Source of the DNA: Collybiopsis luxurians FD-317 M1
Taxonomy: Eukaryota; Basidiomycota; Agaricomycetes; Agaricales; Omphalotaceae
NCBI GenBank assembly: GCA_000827265.1
Contig: KN834765.1
Span: forward strand, 17,590-81,589
Reading direction: 5' to 3'
Length of the DNA stretch: 64,000 bases
Translations under genes and position numbers: made by a program
The notes under the pieces: model-generated
The model's database searches: none
Told to the model about the DNA's origin: nothing
What the model saw: the letters and a program-made list of their open reading frames with translations, nothing else
Shown: piece by piece, positions 33,600 through 45,741 of the stretch
Layout: the number at the start of each line of letters is the position of its first letter
Numbering within the stretch: position 1 is the stretch's first letter

Positions 33600-36500
33600 A
33601 TTTGAAGCCCTTCTTATACCTCTATATAATGAATAGCCCTTCAGGTGAAGTTCTGAAAATATGAGATCGCTATGCTGGCTATGCTGAAACAGAGCTGACA
33701 GCTGCTTACTGTGTTATCACACATAGCTTTGCTCTGATGTAGGTGACAAAGCGAGTTAGATCGTGCTAGAAGACTGTTATTTCGCAGTCATCTCCAGTGA
33801 TCTACTTGATTTCTTGCATCTTCTTTGAACATGTTTTGCTTTCACTGATAAAGTGGTCCCAATACAAGAGTCCATACTGATAGGATTCAGGGTAACCTCA
33901 GAAGACCTCAGATCAGGCTGGGTGATGCTTTAAACAAGACAATGATGATGTGATGACCTCTTGTCGCAGAGAAAATGAATAATCCTTCCAAACCAGAAAT
34001 CCAGTGTTTAAAACATTCAAATCTGAGGCAAATCTGAAGAACCAGCTTCGATTGAGGCGATGATGAATTTTCCAAAGATCTCAATCATCTCAGTCTCTGT
34101 ACATGCGAGACACCAGTCTAATGTGGATCATTTAAATGACAGTTCAATACATTCAGCTGTCATTTCATGAATTCTGAATTTGCAATCAGGTATCTTGAAA
34201 TCTTAATGTCCTCTCACATCTTGTGCCTTCAATGAGTTTTAACACCACAGTTACCAGAACTCCCATGCCTTTTCAAACTAGCAGATATACTGAGTACTGA
34301 GACTTGATGAATCACCACCATGTATTGTACCTTGTAATTAGAGTTTGCTCCTCTACGGTGAGATTGAGATGGTTTTCCTTGGTCAGTGCATCAGAAATAT
34401 TTTCGACATCAATTTTGGGGTGTTAACAATGTTCGGACCTGGCATGGACTTCTTGTTTGACAATGACAACCTCTTCGAGGGCTGAATTACTAGGCTAGCT
34501 GATGAGTGCTGCGAGAGCACTGTAACAATCTGACCCAGCTGTATAATCTTTGTCATTTGAGAGATGAAAAGGGATTTCTCAGAATGCTGCCAGCTTGAAT
34601 CCTGAATCCAGATGCACATCCTGTCTCTGAAAGCCCTAGACTGCATAGAATCAGCTGAAAGGAATGAAAAATGGCCAATATTGGATAGCCAGTCTTTGCC
34701 TTTTGCCATTTTGGTTCCATCTAACCTTTTCCCATACCACCATGATCCACCACCTGCACCGCTCTCCAATGTTACCTGCGACACTCTTCACCACATCAAT
34801 AGTACTTTGCTTATACATTGAAAGTCCCAGAATTGCACTTTATCCTCCTCTTCCAGGCAGAGTCAACCAGTTGAATCCGATAGCATTTTGCTATGACTGT
34901 AGGACTAGTTTCTCTGCAGGCCGACAAGTCTAATAGGTGACGGAAGCGGTCAGTGAAAGCATTTGGGTAATGCAAAGAGACTTGGGGCTGTTAGAGGAAT
35001 GAATTAAAAGTGACCGGGGATTGGGTATCATAGTTGAAACATTGAAAAAAATTTACTCGATCAGCAACTTTCTGACGAGACAGATAGTCATCTGTTGTTA
35101 TTGTCACAGTGCTCTTGCCTCCAGAGCAACTATCTTTGGCCCCTGACAGATCAGTTTCCGCAGGCTGTGAATACAACTTGGATACTAGCACGGAGCTCCT
35201 GCGGGACCAGCACCAAGGATACAGACTCTAGGGTACACACATACTACACCTACCTCTGATAAAATCACTTTCAGTTAGGCCTCACCTCTGACCACTCTTC
35301 CGGTGTCGATGCTAGTCACTATCATGGTGTAGGAGGCTGTTGGTAATGGTATATTCTCTTTCCCCAGGCTGCGAGCCCGGTGCTGGAACTCAGAGGGATT
35401 TTGTCTCAAGGCTTTCTTGGTCAGTATTTTTATGTTTGGTCTCTGCTGTTATGTAGGGTACATCTTATGTTCTCTCTATGGATTTGTTACGGTTGTCATT
35501 TTTGGCCCGCTGCTGGTTAATTTAAATTTCAGATTTTTTTAGTTATCCGACATGTGCACCTCCGGGCGCCAGTTGGCTTGTGGAAGGATCTTGATTCATG
35601 TTGATTCATGTTGATTCTCATATTCCGTGCCTGGCGAACACTCTTTCCCTGTGAGTCCTGGTCGCAGGTTGCAAACTTCCTTGGGACTGAGAATGTCTAC
35701 TTTCAATTCGAACTTGCTTCGAGTTCGCAGTTCAGGCTATTTCGCGGTTGAGGCATCAGGCGAGATACGCGGCCGCGCTCAGCTACAATACGATCATGCG
35801 ACAGCTTCACACAATGGCGGAGGCCGACTGTCATCCTCGCGCTGTTGTTCTACAATAAATTACATACTCTCGAATAGGATTTGACCTACGAAGCCTATTC
35901 CTGATAGAAACTGGTTCAGCTTTTTGCGTCATCCAGGTTCAATGTACTCATTGACCGCCAATATGCATTGTACGCTCACGACCCCTTTAGCTAGTGTACG
36001 CTGTGATCCAGCCTAGAGTCAGATCCTGCATTCATGCTTGCGATTTACCTTATCGGAAGTCTTTGCGATATATCAGCGGTGAAGCTATTTCTTGTGCACG
36101 CCCTTAAACTAATAGGCATGACCAACGCTAGTGGTAATTGCCTTTACAGATGCCCTCAATTCTGCTCTGACCAACCCGTTACAATTGAGCGAAGACACCC
36201 TATTGTGAATACCAATTAAGTCGTATTAGGACCTAGGGCCATTTCAGATATCCCTTCCAACTCACTTCTTTGAGGAAGGCGGGGAACATGTCCCACAGAG
36301 GTTCCGAATCAAAGGCTACGGCATTATGATTGTAATGCGTCCTGGGGACGTAGTTGCGATTGGGCTTCGTACCCGTAGATGTAGAGTAAGAAGCTGAGGT
36401 TGAAAGACCTTAAATCCCACAATAGAACACGACGAGTATATATTCTCGATAGTTCTACGAAGTGGAAGTAAGTAAAGAAGGTCTAAATTACTTAATCAAA

Positions 36501-36850
36501 GAGTTACGCCTTTTATACGAAGGCGAATTGCAAATAAGTACTATAATAGGCAAGTAGTGTGGATATATGCTACGCGGGCGTTACAATGATCTTACTCCTG
36601 CTCAGACCTCAGATTGGCCTCGATCTAACCAGGTAACCGGATAGCCTTCTGATAAGGAAACTGCGTTGAAGGACGTAATTTTTTGAAAATCGTTTTCAGT
36701 GCAAGCTAGGATCGCATAGATACTTGAGTCTATACATATGTGATTGCCAAGAAAACAAATCGAGAATTGCATACATAAAGAGGCGTATAAACTTCGTATA
36801 TATACTGAAATCCCTTTCAGAATAGAAGGCCGATGCGGGATGCTATAATG
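33600..36850. other. About 3.2 kb with no convincing gene
   Basis: Minus-strand frames at 34383-34784 and 34991-35191 are somewhat protein-like (ETDLSGAKDSCSGGKSTVTI in the latter) but lack domains or confirmed exon links. TTGATTCATG is repeated at about 35,590-35,615. The rest shows no repeat family or gene that I can name. It is the right end of the second gene-poor block. Confidence 0.4.
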
Positions 36851-36908
36851 TATCTATGGTACAACAAAATCGACCAAGCAACAAGAAGACCCAAAAAATA
36901 AGTGATCT

Positions 36909-39900
36909 CTACGCGCCACCAAAAACGCCCCGTCCACGCATACTGCTGCTAGCACGCACCAGCAACAATTCTCTTAGTTTTTCTTCCTCCTCCTCTTCAT
37001 CCAAGGGCTCGGAACATATTGAAGTGAGTAGTTCAGTCCGGTCAGGAGCGCTGGCGGTGGAATATTCGCTGTCGATGCTGTCCAGAGTCCGATCCTGCAC
37101 CTCCGGTGAGTTCACGACATGAAACAGTCGCGAAGGTGAACGGCTAGTGACCGGAAGAACATCCACCGCGACTCCCTCCTCCTCGTCATCCGTGGCACCT
37201 CTACCGGCACCTCCTGCGACTCCTTCATCAGCGTCGTAGTAAACGCTCGAGTCTAGAGTCGAGGTCGATTCCATCGCGTAAGGCCTCCGCCAGCGACCGT
37301 TCGAGCTCCTCGGATGAATAGCCGACTGCCTTAAAAGACTAAGGTCAGGAGAAGAAATCGATTCTCCGTATTCCAACACGCTCTCGATACCCTCCATTCC
37401 CGAACCAAAGCTCCGGACAGTATTGTGACTGGGGCTGGCTACCAAGCTTTCGGCACTGACACTGTGCATGCGCATCCTAGGGCCGCGAGGAGCTCTAATA
37501 GCTCGCATCGCCCGGATGGAGCTAGACGTCAAGGAACCCGTGCTTGACCGGACAGAATCTCTCGCTCGGATACCTCTGATAGATTCCGATGTGTCTTTGT
37601 CTGTGCCCGCTCGGAGAGTGTAAAGTTGATCACCCCAAGAGCTTGCCATTCCATCCTTCGGAGGATCCAGCTCCGAATCAAACTTTGTTGACGATATTTC
37701 AGGAGACGGGCTTTCGTTGTACTGCTTCGATAGATCCTCTTTGTCGGTTGGTCCAGCCTTTGAGTTTGACGAGAATTTTGAAGTGCTTGCAGGATGACCA
37801 TTAGTAGAGGCTTTGGTCGGAGAACACGGTGCAGAGTGTGTAACACGCGAAACATCAGCAATGCTATAAGGAGGCGCCGAAGAGGGATATTCAGACGAGG
37901 TGCAGCTTGCAGGAGAAATTTGAGCATCAAGTTGAGCCGTCCAATCGAGGGTAGAGGTACAGAACGAGACGAAGATGTTATTGGAAGATGTAGTAAGGGA
38001 AATCTTGAGAACTTCTCCAAAGGGCGTGTGATCTTGCGCGTTCTGCATGCGATGAGCGTACGCGCATTCGACTTGCAAATCAAGACTGAATGTCGTTTAG
38101 TTGGGCAATTAACTAAATAGAAAGAAAACACGCACCTCTTGCTATCTTTGACGACCCTGAAAACAAGTTCTCCGCCAAGCTGTCGAATGGCTCCGCTCTT
38201 CTCCCAAACTGGCATTCCAACTTTGATAGCTCGTTTTACAACTGAAGCAATCCCACCAATGACTGAGGCATGCTTAATATACGATCTGTGACCTTCAGTG
38301 CCACTCGTTGACGGAGCTGGCGAAACCGAACGAGAGAGAGGTGTGGATTCCATTGAACTTCGATTTGCCGGAGACGGAGAGCGAGAACGGGGCCGGAGCA
38401 TACTCGTGGCGCCAGCAGAAGGGAGCAGGGAAGCGGAATTTGGTCCTAGGGAATTTGATTTCCTGTGTCCTTTGGTATCTGGCCTAGGCGGAGTTCGATG
38501 ATCAGTTCTGACGAGAGGGATTCCGGCTTCATATTTTGAGGAAGAAACGCCCCGTCGGCTGCTTGGACTACCCGGAGGACTTGGAGTGGAACTCTGTTTC
38601 AATGATGGTGGAAAGGGAGAAGAAGGTCGGGATGTTGAGCCGTCGTTGACACACGCTTCCCCCAAATTTCCCATGCCCAATACACCGTATGTGTCACAAG
38701 CAGGGTCGGTATACATTCTGATTCTCAGCTTGTCTCCACCAAGGTCAAATATTTCCTTGTACTTGGATATCAGCGACGAGGAGCCGTTCGACACGATAAC
38801 AACGTCCGGAAGCTCCTTCTGGCCTTTCCCTTTCCCGATTCGTAACTTCCCTACCTCCGTAGACAGCTGCCATTTCCCTCGATCTTCCGCTAGTCGGCGT
38901 AACAAATCCCCAACCTCCTGCACGTAATCTTGGTCGAAAGGGCACCAAAAGTGGCGGAGGAAGAGCACGATGACAGTCTTGCCACTCTCTACACCTGGAA
39001 TGTTGAGGACGTCACCGAACGCTATCTTCTGTCCGCTCTCATCCAACAGTGGCAGCGAAAGAAGAATATCAAGCTCGGAAGCAGAGGGAAGAAGCTGGAT
39101 GCTGGAAGTAGGTTCACAGTCTCCGAGTGTACCAATCGGCGAAGCACAACGGATAGATTCTCGATCAAATGTACTGATACCCGAATCCGATTTCGCCCGT
39201 CCGTGTCCTTTAGAGGTTTGTTGTACGGCTGGTGGAATCAGTGCGGTCGTCGAAGATGATACCAATCCTGTAGCCGATTCTTTAGCTTGAGGAGCAGGAG
39301 AAACTTGTAACATTGGACTTGAAATTCTCAAGCCCCTCACGCTCCCAGCAGCAGAACTCGATACGACGGTACTCTGAGAAGACCCGAGCGCATCATTCGT
39401 AGTTTGGGCTCTGCGGAACCCCGGGAATCTCATCCCCGAAATCCCGCTTGACTTTGGTGGTCCAGTGGTCTTGCTTCGAGGAGGCATGGGGCCCCGCACA
39501 GGCCTCAAAACCTCTTCCGTTGTCTTTCCTCGCTCCGCATCGCTGCCTATTCCTGTTCCTTCGGGTGCGCGCAGAACGTTGATGTACGAACTTCCCATAC
39601 TCCCTGCACTTACAGCACTCTCCCCGCTCCCCTTCCATTTCGTCTCGCATGTTGCCAAGCTACCTTCCACATCCTCCCCCTCCGCCTTGTCGCAAGCCCC
39701 GTTCAAGATTGGCTCCGAAACGTTCGACTCATGCTGTCCCGGCAGGATGCTCAAGGAAAGTGAACTTCTTTTCCTCGGTATTGACGCCGTCCACGGTTTT
39801 AACCGCGACATGTTCAAGTCCTTCCTAATTTCCTCCTCCATCTCTTGATCGCTCATGACACCAAACTCGTTTGCTCGAGCAGAAGAGGCTTGTCCACTCG

Positions 39901-41539
39901 CTCCGGTCGAAGAGGCCCCAGAGTGAGGAGCTGACCGATTCGAGATGGGAAGAGTAGATGTCGTCGGTGATGGCAACCCTGACGTCGTCTGGCTTCTCTG
40001 TCTAGTTCCCGGCTTCGTACAACTCACAATAGGAAATCCCGGAATGGCTTGCCGAAGGTCCTGTCCCATTGGAATTGATACTGGAGGAGTCACAGGTGAG
40101 GATATGTTGATTGATGTAGCAGACAGCTTTCGCGTTCGACCCCTTCCGCGAGAAGGCGAGACTTTCGGCGGGGGAGAAGCAGGCTTGGGCTTTTCGGTTT
40201 TGGGAGGAGGAGATCCGTCGGTGGTTTTCGTATTCTTCCCGGAGAAAAACCTTGCCAATCTGAGCATACTGCTCGCGGGAGACATTGGCCTTTCCGCTCC
40301 CTTCTCTTTTGTCTTTGCCGCTTTCGGTGTCCGTTCCTGAGATTCCGTCTTTGCGGGAAAGAATCGAGAGGGCGAGGGGTTACGGGGGGGCGATTGAGAG
40401 GGATTACGAGCACTGGATTCGGATAGCAGAGACATGGTGACTGCATATGGTTCGGAAATGTCGAACTGAGAGCCGTTGAATCCTCTTGAGATCCATACAG
40501 AAGTCGGAGGAGCGCTACTTTCTGGAGTGAACAAGGTGCTATCACTCGTGCTGCCACTGTGGCTGTGGCTTCCGGTCCCCGTCGAACTAGCCCCACTGGC
40601 ATTACTCTCACTTCGATATCTAACCAGGCTTGGAGGAGGATACGACTCCGGAGCAGGGATAAGCACTTGTAATTTGCTCGTTGGAGATGGGGAAGAGAGA
40701 ATCGAGAATGAGGACTGTGCTCTCTGTCGACTGTGAGGGGTGTAATGTCCCATCGGAGATCCGGAACTGGCCTTTGGAGGAGTCGAGGCTTTCGATTTAG
40801 GGATCCTGGATGCACGGGCCGATGCAGAAGATTTCTTGGGGGTGTCCATAACGAGTAGATTCTCGTCGTCAGCGTCATAGACATGGACAGCGGAAGGCGG
40901 AGGATCAGGATATAACTCGAAGGAGGCTACCGATGTCCTCTTCCGATCATTCTTCCTGTTCGCGTTGCAATCCGGAGGATATAGAGATGCTCTAGTGACG
41001 CCTAAAGTCCTAGCGGCTTTGGGTGGAATGGGGGATGGAGAGATTCGTTCGTTCGTTCTAGCGACACCGGCGATCTGATGGCCGCTCAGACTCTCACTGC
41101 CAGTAGCCAGAAAAGAAGGGGAAGAAAGTAGCGTGGTGGTAGAGCGGCGGCGACTCCTATCTCGTAAGATGGTCAGTGGTGCAAATGGATCTTCGGGGTC
41201 CGGGGGAGGATAGCGAGGATCTGTGTAAAGATATGTAGAGGGAGCACGAGAGTCAGCGCCATGAGAGCACGTAGATGAGGTCGATGACTAGAAATCATTT
41301 TAAGTATACTCTTCACCAAGGAATGGAAAGGCACGAACAGAAAGTTTCTGTCTATTGGAAGGAATTGCTACGCGGCCACTGGTGGCCGTAGGCGGAGATT
41401 GCACTGAATCAACTTTTGGGGTGCGTAAAGGCGTGATAGGCGTGATAGGGTCAAGTAACGTTGGCGGAGGTTTGCGTTTTATCTTGTGAACGGGCGTATG
41501 TGTTAGACCACAGGAGGAAGAGGGAATGAGGGTTGCCAT
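36909..41539 (-). CDS. Large disordered protein with an AhpC/TSA-like thioredoxin fold lacking the resolving cysteine
   Basis: Exons 41539-41317, 41220-38136 and 38085-36909 join in phase to 1494 residues. About the first 790 residues are Ser/Pro/Thr-rich and disordered. The folded part starts near residue 790 (SELDILLSLPLLDESGQKI) and contains VIVLFLRHFWCPFDQDY. Known AhpC-TSA_2/PRXL2-like relatives have CPxC here; this protein keeps the first Cys (about residue 834) and has Asp in the second place. DVVIVSNGS and MYTDPACDTYGVLG follow. A Ser/Pro insert splits the fold, which resumes with AYAHRMQNAQDH after the last intron. The C-terminal about 370 residues are disordered with an acidic EEEEEE run. 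Peroxidase activity is doubtful. Confidence 0.75.
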
Positions 41540-41837
41540 GGACGAATAGTTACTCGAAGGAATGAGGCGTTATAAGGAAGGTAGTTGAGTCGAGACAGCA
41601 AGCTGTTCTATGTTACTCGGTCGCTTTAGAAGTGAGTCCTATGATCTACTAAACATACAAGGCTACAGTGAGCGCGTCCTAGTCTTCAGTAATCAGACGG
41701 TACCTGCAGAATGAGACACCCTTTTGGACATATACGCGCGTGGAAAGTTAAAATACACGTTAATCTAACGAATCAAAAGATACGGTGAGTTGCAATAAAA
41801 CGGAAAAAGGATGTAAAAAAAAAAGACGATATGGGGG

Positions 41838-42158
41838 TCAATGGAAGAGCAGAGAGCACGGGTGCAAGGAGAGTTGAGTCGGGAAGGGCAATATCGACAA
41901 ATGTAGCTGTAAATTGATAAATGAACGGGAAATATACGTACTAATACGCCAGAAATGTCGAATATGTACCAGACAGGGCGATGAATACAAGACGTCGACG
42001 TAAGTGGCGACGAAGATAGTGTTGTCGAACGACGCGTCGCCTCTATAAAACTGTTTAGATTCCTCGCTGAGGGTGAGACCTAGTGAGGGGTCGAGAGGAC
42101 GACGTGGCGGTTGGTAAACAAGATGAAGTTGCAAGCAGGCTAGATTAAGGAAGCTCAC
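41838..42158 (-). CDS. Possible small ORF upstream of the AhpC/TSA-like gene
   Basis: A 106-codon minus-strand frame contains a plausible stretch (PLDPSLGLTLSEESKQFYRG) but no domain and no clear splice links. It could be part of a 5' leader or a chance ORF. Confidence 0.15.
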   Translation of the reverse strand: MSFLNLACLQLHLVYQPPRRPLDPSLGLTLSEESKQFYRGDASFDNTIFVATYVDVLYSSPCLVHIRHFWRISTYISRSFINLQLHLSILPFPTQLSLHPCSLLFH

Positions 42159-42159
42159 G

Positions 42160-43893
42160 ATGATTACATACCAGGGACGGCATCCGCGTGTTCACGTAAC
42201 CATTCCAGTTCAAAAAAGGCAATTTGCTTTCCGAATGGAGTTTATTCGTCTTTTAAATTATTGCCCCCGCGGGGTACAACCCTCCCAATTGGCTTAATTC
42301 TTCGCTTGCAAGAGAATTTCAACAAAAAACTCTTTTTCCAACAAACACACCTTGAACTCGCCTTGAACGCATCTGATATGCATGTTAATGGTATGTTTTC
42401 ATAATTCATTGACCTGCCGGCACCAGAATCATAATCTTGTTTGAGAATGCGGTTACCACGTGTGCGTATCCATGCTTCTTCCTCGTTCCTAATCTTATCA
42501 GTACAGGAACATTCTTCTCAGCTCATTTCCGTTGAGCTTTAAGTTTTAACCACCGTCTCATTCCCTACTACAATCTGCAAAGGTATCCGTCAGGAGAGCA
42601 CAACTTTCTGCCAGAGACTTGACACCGGCAGAATCCGCGAAAGGTCATACGATATGACATCGGATGTAGATAAGTGTCGTCCTCGTCGTTTTTCATTTGG
42701 CGAAAAAACCGGAGGCTCAATCTGTGCCGCTTGCTTTCTTCGACACCTTCAGCTAAGCGATAACCTATTTCTCTTCTTCTCTTCCTCTCGCTCTGAGGCA
42801 CATCTTCCGTTAATTTCTCATGCCCGTTTTCTAACCGCGTTCCCGAAAAATCCCTCAGACTTCTTCAACGCAAATTTCCTCATTAGACCACCTCTCCGCG
42901 CCTTATACCCAAAAAGCTAGGTTCTCACTTACTCTCATGGCGTCATAGGAAGCACATCCTCCTTAATCTCAGCTTTAAAAGCTAGCTAGGGACCTCAAGG
43001 GGACCTTGACAACTTGGATTAATTATCATGATACTAGGATTATCAACCACCAATCTGCATATGGAAGTAGAGGTCAGCATGGAATGCTCTGGCTGCTTTT
43101 AAAAGACTCACATATGGCTTTAATTCAGCGTGTCAGCTTTTCCTTTTCCCGCTGGCCGATAGCTCAGTTGGTTGAAGCGTTGAGAAAATGCATTAGAGAA
43201 ACACAGGTACGAATTGGAACAACGACAGGGAATGGCGAATGGAATACAATCTACTTACGTTCTGCTATTGCTGTCCAACGATATGATGCAAGTACCTTCA
43301 CCAAAATCCAAGTATGTCATTCAACGGCGGTCGTAGGAGCTCGCTTTCTTCCGACTGTCATTGGCAGAGAGCAGAGCGTAGGCTGCACAAAGAGCTGTGA
43401 TGACGATGGATGCACAAAGATGACCCAAGTAAGCACTGCAACGCAAGGACGTAAAAAGGGTTGGTGACGTCCAGCGCCCCGTACTCTACTTACCCGACTC
43501 TCAATTCCCGGGGGGCGACTGCACGATATGCAGCGAATCATGGAGATGAGAAACGAAGATGAACATAGCCACCAACGATGACATTGAATGTGATGTCGTC
43601 GGTACGACGGTGTCCCTTACGCGGTCGAATTTGATGGTTGACGTGCAACAACCAAGGCGGTACCAGATCGACGCTTGTGATATCTGCTGGCCGAAGGATG
43701 AGAGTAGGGACGAGAAGTTCTCTAGATTTCGTTCACGAAAGAGCTGGTTTTCTGTCAAGTTTGTTGAGGAGGTGCCAAGTCCAGGCATATCGGGCTCGTG
43801 TTGATGGATATGAGAGAGTATGAGCAACTGTCCACCGCCTTGCGCGGATGAACATGACCGGTTGGGCGTCAATCATAAACCCAAAAAGGAAAA
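42160..43893. other. About 1.7 kb without a recognisable gene
   Basis: Short ORFs exist on both strands (42568-42801 minus, 43501-43872 minus, 43006-43467 plus). None shows a domain, and opposing frames look equally good. A tRNA-like stretch sits at about 43,154-43,222. The region is the upstream neighbourhood of the third bZIP gene. Confidence 0.35.
43154..43222 (+). other. tRNA-like remnant (A-box and B-box motifs)
   Basis: GGCCGATAGCTCAGTTGG carries a near-perfect RNA polymerase III A box (TAGCTCAGTTGG, 43160-43171). GGTACGAATTG at 43206-43216 resembles a B box. The D stem is damaged (GCTC against GAAGC) and no sequence pairs with the 5' acceptor strand. It is more likely a tRNA pseudogene or SINE head than a working tRNA. 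Confidence 0.35.
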
Positions 43894-43900
43894 TGAGTCA
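43894..43900. promoter_or_regulatory. TGAGTCA, consensus GCN4/AP-1 site
   Basis: The heptamer TGAGTCA lies 315 bp upstream of the start of a GCN4-like bZIP gene. It matches the known GCN4/CPC1 target TGASTCA, so autoregulation is possible. A single 7-mer can also occur by chance. Confidence 0.35.
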
Positions 43901-44214
43901 ACCTCTGACAGGCGCTGGTATCCATAATCAGTTATAACCGAGTCAAGCCCTGTCAACTAGTCAACAGGACTTTTCCTTTCCCCCCACCCACACTCGACTC
44001 CTCTCAGCACAAAGTTGCTCACCAGAGGTGTCGCAAATCTCTCTCAGTGTCCTAACTGAGTATCTGTGAGTCTTCTATCATTCATATCTGTATCCCTGGC
44101 GTCGTAGCCTACCATCTTCGTTCAGTTTTCTGCGGACCTTACCGGTAGCGGAAAACTGTAATCGAATCAAAAGTTATCGACCTTGTGGTTCGGAACCGTA
44201 TAACGCATTCTCTA

Positions 44215-45741
44215 ATGGAGTCGTTGCCCAAAATATATCGATGGGAACATTCCCCATCTGTCTTACTTTCCTCGTCCCCAGACCAGCCAGGGTCTCCGAT
44301 ACCTGAAAATGAATCAGAACTAACGCATCATGGTCACAGAAATCCCAGGTTGTCGCCGCCGTCAAACGTGCGATCTCCAAACCAGCCTAGACCCGAACGA
44401 AATTTTTTCGCAATTCCCTCCTCATTGCAGTCACCTTACGACTCCAATACGAATCATGAAGTCCTGTACTCTCTAAACAACTCGACTGCTTCTCCCAACC
44501 CGTCTACGGCTTCGCACAACGGTCCTGGATCCCCTGATGCTTTACAATCACCTTCGGTGAATTCCTTAGCTGCCCATTATGGCATTCCACAATCACTGCC
44601 TCATCCACCGCGTACTACTCCACGTACTGTAGCCAAATCAAACGAAATTCTGCCCGACTTTGAGTCTCTCAGTCGCAACTATCTATCTATGTTAGCCAAT
44701 AAACCATCGGATAATATTTCAGCCCCAACACCTGATACCAACATGTCTGTGACCAACGAACGAGTAGAAATGGCTGCCCCTGTCGCTCCTCAAATTGAGG
44801 ACCAGGCCGCGGCCCTTCAGGCTGTCGTCGATAATATACTAGGTACACCGTCTCCAGTTTCGTCATATTCGTCTCTTGCTGATCTAGAGGATTCAGCCTC
44901 TCCTGAATTTACTATGGCCAACGACTTCCTCTCCTCTCCATTCATCAGCACCCCATACGATGACTTCAGCACGTCGCCGATGGATGACTCTCCTTTCGTT
45001 ACTGACCTTTCTACGCCCATCATGGACGCGATTGACGACGAATTCGGCTGGATGTCAGGTAGTAACAATGAACCTCTTTTCAATGACGCTGCGTCGGCGC
45101 TGTACAACGTACTCGAGGAACCTGTCAAGCAAGCAGCGCCCGTTACTACAGCAGCTGAGATTCTTAACAACAAGGATCTCTTCACCATGTCTCCTGCCAC
45201 CCCGATGCTTGACTCTGCGCACAGTCTATACCCGTCTCCCCGCCTCCCTTCCGTCAATGTATCAGCTCCTGCCTCTTCCTCAGCCCCACGTAAGGTGTCA
45301 GCCTCTCTATCTTCTGCAGTTGCGACTGGTACTCGTCGTAACATCACCCCTGATAGCCTTGTGCCTCTCGATGCTCCGACACAAGTTCGCCGATATCTCA
45401 CTCCCTCTTCTACCTCCCGCAAAGAAGTTCCCACTTCGTTCGCCAAGAAGCGTTCGCGCACAGTAGCGTTCGGCGATAACGACGACGAGGACGCTGAGGA
45501 GGCTTCTGTAGATGCTCCCGGTCCTCATGCAACGGAGCTGGAGCAGATCGAGTATAAACGTCGTCTGAGCACGATTGCGGCCAGGAAGAGCAGGAGGAGG
45601 AAGCTAGAGTACAAGCTCATGCTTGAGACACGAGTCGATGAGCTAGAAAAGGAAGCTGAGAAGTGGAGGACAAGGTGCAAGGTCCTTCAGGAGGTTCTGA
45701 GGAGCAAGTCGGTCGACTTTAGATTCGATGATGAAGAGTGA
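44215..45741 (+). CDS. GCN4-like bZIP transcription factor, copy 3 (longest)
   Basis: The open frame gives 508 residues, or 493 if the 45-nt segment 44843-44887 is spliced, as the homologous site in copy 2 must be. The first in-frame ATG at 44215 is used. The N-terminal half is Ser/Pro-rich with the shared SVNSLAAHYGIPQSLPHPPR block. Residues about 250-290 are acidic/hydrophobic (PIMDAIDDEFGW), typical of an activation domain. The bZIP at the C-terminus has KRRLSTIAARKSRRRK and a single zipper unit (ETRVDELEKEAEKWRTRCKV), without the tandem duplication seen in copies 1 and 2. Ser replaces Asn at the N of the usual N-x7-R, which is unusual. It is likely the nearest to the ancestral gene. Confidence 0.82.
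   Translation: MESLPKIYRWEHSPSVLLSSSPDQPGSPIPENESELTHHGHRNPRLSPPSNVRSPNQPRPERNFFAIPSSLQSPYDSNTNHEVLYSLNNSTASPNPSTASHNGPGSPDALQSPSVNSLAAHYGIPQSLPHPPRTTPRTVAKSNEILPDFESLSRNYLSMLANKPSDNISAPTPDTNMSVTNERVEMAAPVAPQIEDQAAALQAVVDNILGTPSPVSSYSSLADLEDSASPEFTMANDFLSSPFISTPYDDFSTSPMDDSPFVTDLSTPIMDAIDDEFGWMSGSNNEPLFNDAASALYNVLEEPVKQAAPVTTAAEILNNKDLFTMSPATPMLDSAHSLYPSPRLPSVNVSAPASSSAPRKVSASLSSAVATGTRRNITPDSLVPLDAPTQVRRYLTPSSTSRKEVPTSFAKKRSRTVAFGDNDDEDAEEASVDAPGPHATELEQIEYKRRLSTIAARKSRRRKLEYKLMLETRVDELEKEAEKWRTRCKVLQEVLRSKSVDFRFDDEE

Noticed and set aside
38586..40340. Several plus-strand ORFs of 100-131 codons
   Set aside because: They are antisense to the continuous 1106-codon minus-strand frame of the AhpC/TSA-like gene and show no domains.
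41838..42158. First exon of the AhpC/TSA-like gene
   Set aside because: The gene already has a good ATG at 41539 with an exon that joins in phase; no splice link from this ORF was found.
43154..43222. Functional tRNA gene
   Set aside because: The D stem does not pair and there is no matching 3' acceptor strand.
42568..43872. Genes in the 42.5-43.9 kb gap
   Set aside because: Open frames exist on both strands but none has a domain, splice partners or better composition than its opposite strand.
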